From JAUVZF01 sp964449275 (GTDB taxonomy: Bacteria > Planctomycetota > Phycisphaerae > FEN-1346), in the NCBI GenBank assembly GCA_964449275.1, contig CAYVAM010000167.1, forward strand, positions 1-9,613: a stretch of DNA of 9,613 nucleotides, given 5' to 3'. Position numbers and translations under genes: made by a program. Positions 6,901-9,613 of this stretch are shown piece by piece (position 1 is the stretch's first letter; each line of letters starts with the position of its first letter). The notes beneath the pieces were generated by a model. The model was not told where the DNA came from, did not search any database, and saw nothing but the letters and a program-made list of their open reading frames with translations.

Positions 6901-7270
6901 GCGCATGGGCACACTGGCCGGCAAGCAGGCCCAACTCCGCAACAAGGCCGAGGGCGTAAAGGCCGCCCTCCAGGTACGCAACTACGACTCCTTCTCGCTC
7001 AACGAGGCGATTGGCGCTATGCGGAAGATCCAGCGCGACATCCTCGCCGGCCGGTACCGCAGCGCCCTCCGCCGCAAAGACGTCGTCCTCGACAATCTCA
7101 AAGGCACCAAGATGCTGTTGTCGGGGGAGGTCCGCATCCGCAAAGACGCCGGCGTGGCCCTGCCGAACGAGGTTCAGAAAGACGTGCTCGATGCGCTCGA
7201 GAAGCCCATGCCGCGCGGCTACGAGGAGTATCTCAAGCGCTACTACACGCGGCTGAGCGAAGGCTCCTGA
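3986..7270 (+). CDS. Large three-TM coiled-coil envelope protein, DUF4175-like
   Basis: A 1094-residue membrane protein. Two hydrophobic helices lie at about residues 31-54 and 58-78 and a third at about 153-172, followed by a long extracytoplasmic part. Residues about 190-510 look like beta-sandwich repeats, including VVYHWPEYTGLEPQRVENNGGEIRCL near 298-322, typical of DUF4175-like proteins of planctomycetes and verrucomicrobia. Residues about 517-830 are Lys/Glu/Ala/Leu-rich and strongly helical, probably coiled coil. An acidic patch (GDLLEEEEDLFEEMED, 838-853) leads into a Gly/Ser/Thr-rich region (856-965) with the ordered motifs GAGWDAMDGPIS and GVTGNRLPNTSEISGRSGEG. A helical tail ends PRGYEEYLKRYYTRLSEGS. 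The ATG at 3986 has GAAAGG 5 bases upstream. In related genomes such genes often neighbour MoxR ATPase, DUF58 and VWA/BatA genes; none lies downstream here. Function is unknown; an envelope structural or assembly role is inferred. Confidence 0.88.
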   Translation: MTTLSDYRPYYEVLGRVERVRARIRSLGVLEGLFTLVTVLCGMVLVLTLAQGYLRFGPVGRLVLLLVGAVTAIGAFWRCFVIPIRYDPNDKEVARFLEVRLPELGNSLINTILLSERSDDWSGLLVERAIEEAAGGARGVDLMAAVSERRAKRWGLAAGVALLLLATFVGLGFGRFWSAGLQILMPFSRVASVGDVRFLAITPGSVSWIKGEPLAIEAVISDPKGKQYEGAIEINGLADGRADRQNLVLAAGTLNRFTHRVPQVLQPFTYRLTVGGTESPEFKVALKEPPLIEQIDVVYHWPEYTGLEPQRVENNGGEIRCLVGTTVEMTVRVSAPIEAGNLIFGSGADLKCLPAEDGRGISTRFTVLADDTYQIDLGGAAPNGAAVVYRIFALEDQPPVVQFIVPARDVVAGLGESVKMSLKGADSYGLGEVRLLAQTDGPGAPGEPAAVATWKKFANPKETVIDYAMRIDPSHYRLGQTITYWAEAFDRRTYQGGATPKGPNKATTAKFKIVLEDKKAAAEQKLDQLSRLYERLREILKSQEQARIATSGLAQLKKLAEVRSGGFTLEQAQRSIREATLRVVKEVKFEAETLAIRETLQMLTANEMASAMKKAKAIADLADNSRLAAAPQLAGALAKDQDAVIAVLRRILDITERLADAVKEGQNRLDPSDLPDDVLDKLKALRDRLKEFVDEQKKVIEASKELAKRPVDDYQETDQRELEKLEAIEDQWDKFLTEAIADFSKVPEVDASNPSLCKELIEVKTDVEMAADALSKKAADIAVPLEELGMEGAEEIAENLERWLPDTPDRQRWSQEEFTGDVEIPHAELPEQLEDLVGDLLEEEEDLFEEMEDVTSGAGDSIDKGAGWDAMDGPISSFAAKGVTGNRLPNTSEISGRSGEGRTGKSSGEFVEETATGKGGRRTPTRLSPDAFSKGEVKDTSPEAPTGATGGGKISGSGSEGLEGPVPPEVQRRMGTLAGKQAQLRNKAEGVKAALQVRNYDSFSLNEAIGAMRKIQRDILAGRYRSALRRKDVVLDNLKGTKMLLSGEVRIRKDAGVALPNEVQKDVLDALEKPMPRGYEEYLKRYYTRLSEGS

Positions 7271-7292
7271 ACCCACCGGCCCGGCGTCAGGG

Positions 7293-7430
7293 CCCCTCTG
7301 GTACTACAACGCTACTTCGTGCGCGGCGGGTCTCCGCAGGCGCCGCGCATGGGCGAAATCGCCGTTTTCGGCGCGGTGGGTGCGGAGACCCACCGCGCAA
7401 AATGCCCTTGTGGCGTTGTAGGACTAGGGG
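7293..7430. repeat. MITE-like palindromic element with nested stem-loops
   Basis: The ends are inverted: CCCCT at 7293-7297 with AGGGG at 7426-7430, and CTACAACGC (7304-7312) with GCGTTGTAG (7413-7421), a perfect 9-bp pair. Inside are two separate hairpins: GCGCGGCG/CGCCGCGC (7321-7328 with 7341-7348) and the perfect 11-bp GCGCGGTGGGT/ACCCACCGCGC (7371-7381 with 7388-7398). In addition 7321-7338 can pair with 7381-7398 at 17 of 18 positions, so two folds compete: two hairpins or one long arm. A small GCCG-TTTT-CGGC hairpin sits at the centre (7361-7372). There is no coding content. It fills the spacer between two plus-strand genes, and its right end supplies the binding site of the next gene. 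Confidence 0.8.
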
Positions 7431-7433
7431 AGG
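7426..7433 (+). promoter_or_regulatory. Ribosome binding site for the 7437 gene, overlapping the palindromic element
   Basis: AGGGGAGG ends 3 bases before ATG 7437; counting the GGGG at 7427-7430 as the core gives a 6-base spacer. Five of its bases belong to the right end of the palindromic element, so folding of that element could affect access to this site. That effect is inference. Confidence 0.5.
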
Positions 7434-7436
7434 CGC

Positions 7437-9269
7437 ATGAGGCACGTTCCGGCAGTTTTCCTTGCGGCCGCTGCGGCGTCTCTTCTTGTGCCGACTGCAT
7501 GGTGCGCGAGCGCCGCCCCGCCGAGTGCGTCGCCCCCGGCCAAGCCTGCCCTGAGCCTGCCGAATGGGACCGGCGCGACCACATCCGAAGACGAGAAGGA
7601 GAAACCGAAGCGGCCCGAGATGCCGCCGTCGGTCCAGTGGCAGGCCAAGGTTCTGACGCCCACCGTCTTGCCGGGCGAGCCGGTCATCCTGGACGTAACC
7701 TGGCGCAACACGTCCACCAGCCCTGTTGAGTATCCCGATTATCAGCCTCTGCTGTTTGCCGTCCTGGAGGCGGGCGAGCACGGACCGCCGCGGCTGTTCT
7801 GGATTGTGCGGCGAGTCCGTCGCGACCTGATGATTCCGCTGGAGCCGGGCGAGACGTACACCCGCAAAGTGCCTTTCGTGTTGGGATGGCCTCCGAGCAA
7901 GACGAGCGTGCCGATGGAGTTCGTCCTTCCTGAACCGGGCAACTATCAGATCTTGGTAAAGGGCGCTGCGGATCCGACACCGCTGGCCGTCACGGTTGTG
8001 GCGCCACGGTCGGCCGAGGATATGGCGGCGAAGAATCTGTGGACGATCGAGATCGCCCGGTGGCTGGTCGGCGGGCGGCCGGACCCCGAGACGGTCGTGC
8101 CGGCCCTTGAGGGAATCTATTCGCAGTATCCGACCAGCCGGTACGCGGCGTGGGCGCTGTGGATTCACGCCACCATCATGACCGTGGGCGGGGACGTTCG
8201 CCGTTTCACGGAGGCAGCGCGGTGGGGCGAAGCGGTCGTGGCGCGGCATCCGGACTTCCCGCTCCGCGAGGAGGTGGTTAAGGCCTTGGTCGGCGTGTAC
8301 GCGGCGACCGGGAAGGCGGACCAGGCTCGCGAGACGTTCGGAGAACTCGCGCGCTGGTTCCCGCAGAGCCGGTACCTCGCGCGTCTGCGCGAGCAGTTCG
8401 CCCAAGTGCTGTCGCGGCCGGGAGTGCGGTCGGAATTGCCGCAGGCGGGAACTCGCATTCCCCGCGCGACGATCCGGAGTTCCGGAACCGAGATGATTCC
8501 GCAAGGTGTCCGCGAGGCGTTCGAGACGTTCTGGCGAGCGGTGGCCGAAGGCAATTTCGCCGCCGTTGAAGGCATCCTCGCCCGCGACTTTATGAGCGAT
8601 CACGGGCCGCGACTTTCTTACGCCCCGGCGCTCTGGAAACAGCGGCGGAACGCCGGGAGCGGCGCGATTCAGGTTCTCGTCGGGAAGGCCCAGACGGCCA
8701 AAACGTACGCGCGCCCGCGAAGTATGCCTGCGGGTGCGGCGCGGACTTGGTACGGCCCACTCTGCATTGTGGGGGGGTCGCTGTCCGTTGCCTGGAACGG
8801 GCACGGCGGCAGGGGAGATCGGGTCCGGGCGCCGAACGCATGCTGGGTGTTCTACGAGTATCCCAAAGGGGTGTGGAAACTGGTTTCCGAGGTTGCCACC
8901 ACGCCCAACCTGCTGGCCGGTGGGCAGGCGCGGGGGATACGCGCCAAACTCCCGGAAAACCTGAGAAACTGGCGCATCAGCGACGGACGACGGGAGCGGG
9001 CCCCGTATGAGGAGATCAAGGCCCAACTCGGCCTCACGGGCAAAGTCGTTGACGAGCGCACCGAGTGGACCAACCACGTGCTCCGCATGACGGGGCCGTC
9101 CAAGACGGAGCCACGGCTCGCAGGCCGGATCCGGATGCTGCTGAAGTCCGGCGCCGGACCTGTCGGCCAGTGGGTTGTGCGCGACGTTGACTTCTACCTC
9201 GCTGTGGGTCCGAACGGTCAACTTATCCTCAAGCGCATCGACGTGAAGATGCCGACCGGGCGGAATTGA
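7437..9269 (+). CDS. Exported hypothetical protein with beta-sandwich, TPR-like and NTF2-like regions
   Basis: I do not recognise a named family for these 610 residues. A type I signal peptide is clear (MRHVPAVFLAAAAASLLVPTAWCASA, cleavage near 26/27); the Cys at 23 follows Trp, so it is not a lipobox. A short Pro/Ala/Ser and charged linker (27-57) includes a segment encoded by an interspersed repeat. Residues about 60-185 look like an Ig-like beta-sandwich (VLTPTVLPGEPVILDVTWRN ... LPEPGNYQILVKG). Residues about 193-320 are helical with TPR-like spacing (TSRYAAWALWIHATIM, GVYAATGKADQARETFGELARWFPQSRYL). From about 358 on, VREAFETFWRAVAEGNFAAVEGILARDFMSDH resembles the start of an NTF2/SnoaL-like fold, and the rest is beta-rich to about 605. 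ATG 7437 is chosen for its binding site and the signal peptide. It probably acts outside the cytoplasm; its role is unknown. The domain calls are inferences from pattern, not searches. Confidence 0.85.
   Translation: MRHVPAVFLAAAAASLLVPTAWCASAAPPSASPPAKPALSLPNGTGATTSEDEKEKPKRPEMPPSVQWQAKVLTPTVLPGEPVILDVTWRNTSTSPVEYPDYQPLLFAVLEAGEHGPPRLFWIVRRVRRDLMIPLEPGETYTRKVPFVLGWPPSKTSVPMEFVLPEPGNYQILVKGAADPTPLAVTVVAPRSAEDMAAKNLWTIEIARWLVGGRPDPETVVPALEGIYSQYPTSRYAAWALWIHATIMTVGGDVRRFTEAARWGEAVVARHPDFPLREEVVKALVGVYAATGKADQARETFGELARWFPQSRYLARLREQFAQVLSRPGVRSELPQAGTRIPRATIRSSGTEMIPQGVREAFETFWRAVAEGNFAAVEGILARDFMSDHGPRLSYAPALWKQRRNAGSGAIQVLVGKAQTAKTYARPRSMPAGAARTWYGPLCIVGGSLSVAWNGHGGRGDRVRAPNACWVFYEYPKGVWKLVSEVATTPNLLAGGQARGIRAKLPENLRNWRISDGRRERAPYEEIKAQLGLTGKVVDERTEWTNHVLRMTGPSKTEPRLAGRIRMLLKSGAGPVGQWVVRDVDFYLAVGPNGQLILKRIDVKMPTGRN
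7543..7567. repeat. Short interspersed CCTGAGCCTGCCGAA-type repeat inside a gene
   Basis: The stretch containing GCCTGCCCTGAGCCTGC and CGAATGGG matches a short interspersed sequence I recall as scattered through many bacterial genomes, usually seen as 'CCCTGAGCCTGCCGAAGGG' or its complement. It is read in frame as KPALSLPNG in the linker after the signal peptide of the exported 610-residue protein, so it adds residues without breaking the gene. It contains a direct GCCTGC doublet. The identification rests on memory of the motif. Confidence 0.5.
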
Positions 9270-9301
9270 GTTGGGGTTTACGCCGGCCGCCGCCGCACCG
9301 C

Positions 9302-9613
9302 CTACGGCGCGGGTGCGCCCAGTTCGACCGTGATACCGTCAACGTCGTCCGAGCAACTCAGTTTGAGCCAGTACGTGCCGGGTTTCGTCCGCAGGATCTG
9401 TTGGCCGTTGGGGCCCTTCAGCGTCGCAACGTGATGCGACGAGACCCGGGTCTGCCACTTATCATCCACGCGGTACACGTTCAGCAGGATCCGGAACCCC
9501 GACTTCGGGGGGGCGCACTTCCACGTGAGCCGCCAGACGCCGGGCGGCGGAATGGTGAAGGTGCGTGTTTCCGCACCCTGCATGCCGCCCTTGAAAATCT
9601 TCGCCGCCGAGAT
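9302..9613 (-). CDS. C-terminal part of an exported beta-rich protein (5' partial)
   Basis: On the minus strand the frame is open from the window's right edge to a TAG at 9304-9302, giving 103 visible residues; the ATG at 9583 is probably internal because the ten codons before it (ISAAKIFKGG) are in frame and run off the edge. The sequence (TFTIPPPGVWRLTWKCAPPKSGFRILLNVYRVDD ... GTYWLKLSCSDDVDGITVE) resembles a small beta-sandwich found in many bacterial secreted proteins, ending in a GTYYLKI...ITVE type strand pair. No catalytic residues are visible. It is convergent with the preceding gene, with 32 bases between the stops and no clear terminator. The domain resemblance is from memory; the function is unknown. 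Confidence 0.7.
   Translation of the reverse strand: MSAAKIFKGGMQGAETRTFTIPPPGVWRLTWKCAPPKSGFRILLNVYRVDDKWQTRVSSHHVATLKGPNGQQILRTKPGTYWLKLSCSDDVDGITVELGAPAP

Noticed and set aside
7278..7294. GGCCC/GGGCC hairpin after the large gene as a terminator
   Set aside because: The stem is only 5 bp and no T-run follows; it is not convincing in such GC-rich DNA.
7287..9221. Minus-strand open frame of 644 codons
   Set aside because: It is antisense to the signal-peptide protein, begins and ends without start signals, and is rich in Arg/Pro/His as expected for a GC shadow.
9270..9301. Bidirectional terminator between the convergent genes
   Set aside because: No stem longer than a few bases and no T or A run could be found.

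Overview
The window is GC-rich. It carries five genes on the plus strand and one gene entering from the right on the minus strand. I infer a planctomycete, probably an uncultured or metagenome-derived one. The reasons are a very large three-TM protein of the DUF4175 type, many long exported proteins with no specific name, a degraded four-helix-bundle element with 'AATGACGAAT'-type ends, and several families of GC-rich palindromic repeats in the spacers. The assignment comes from sequence character only; there is no rRNA or other marker gene here.

Layout, left to right. Positions 1-1728 hold the 3' part of a gene for an HtrA/trypsin-fold protein in which all three catalytic positions appear to be substituted, followed by a two-part CxxCxGxG cysteine motif. 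Next is 5-formyltetrahydrofolate cyclo-ligase (1791-2438). A tandem array of four 37-bp palindromic units starts 4 bases after its stop, with a further hairpin behind it. Then comes a membrane-anchored LysM/L,D-transpeptidase (2643-3644). The 341-base spacer 3645-3985 contains a small decayed mobile-like element with inverted ends and an internally deleted four-helix-bundle (23S rRNA intervening-sequence type) gene. The largest gene (3986-7270) encodes a 1094-residue membrane and coiled-coil protein. A 138-bp MITE-like palindromic element (7293-7430) separates it from a 610-residue exported protein with TPR-like and NTF2-like regions (7437-9269). A convergent partial gene (9302-9613, minus strand) encodes the end of a small beta-rich domain.

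Functional theme. Apart from the folate enzyme, the products look exported or membrane-bound: a pseudoprotease-like protein, a peptidoglycan cross-linking enzyme, a large envelope protein and a signal-peptide protein. This fits an envelope-related neighbourhood, but repeats separate the genes and I see no proof of one operon. I found no defence system, CRISPR array, tRNA or rRNA. The most unusual content is the three structured repeat elements in the spacers and the apparently inactive protease domain.
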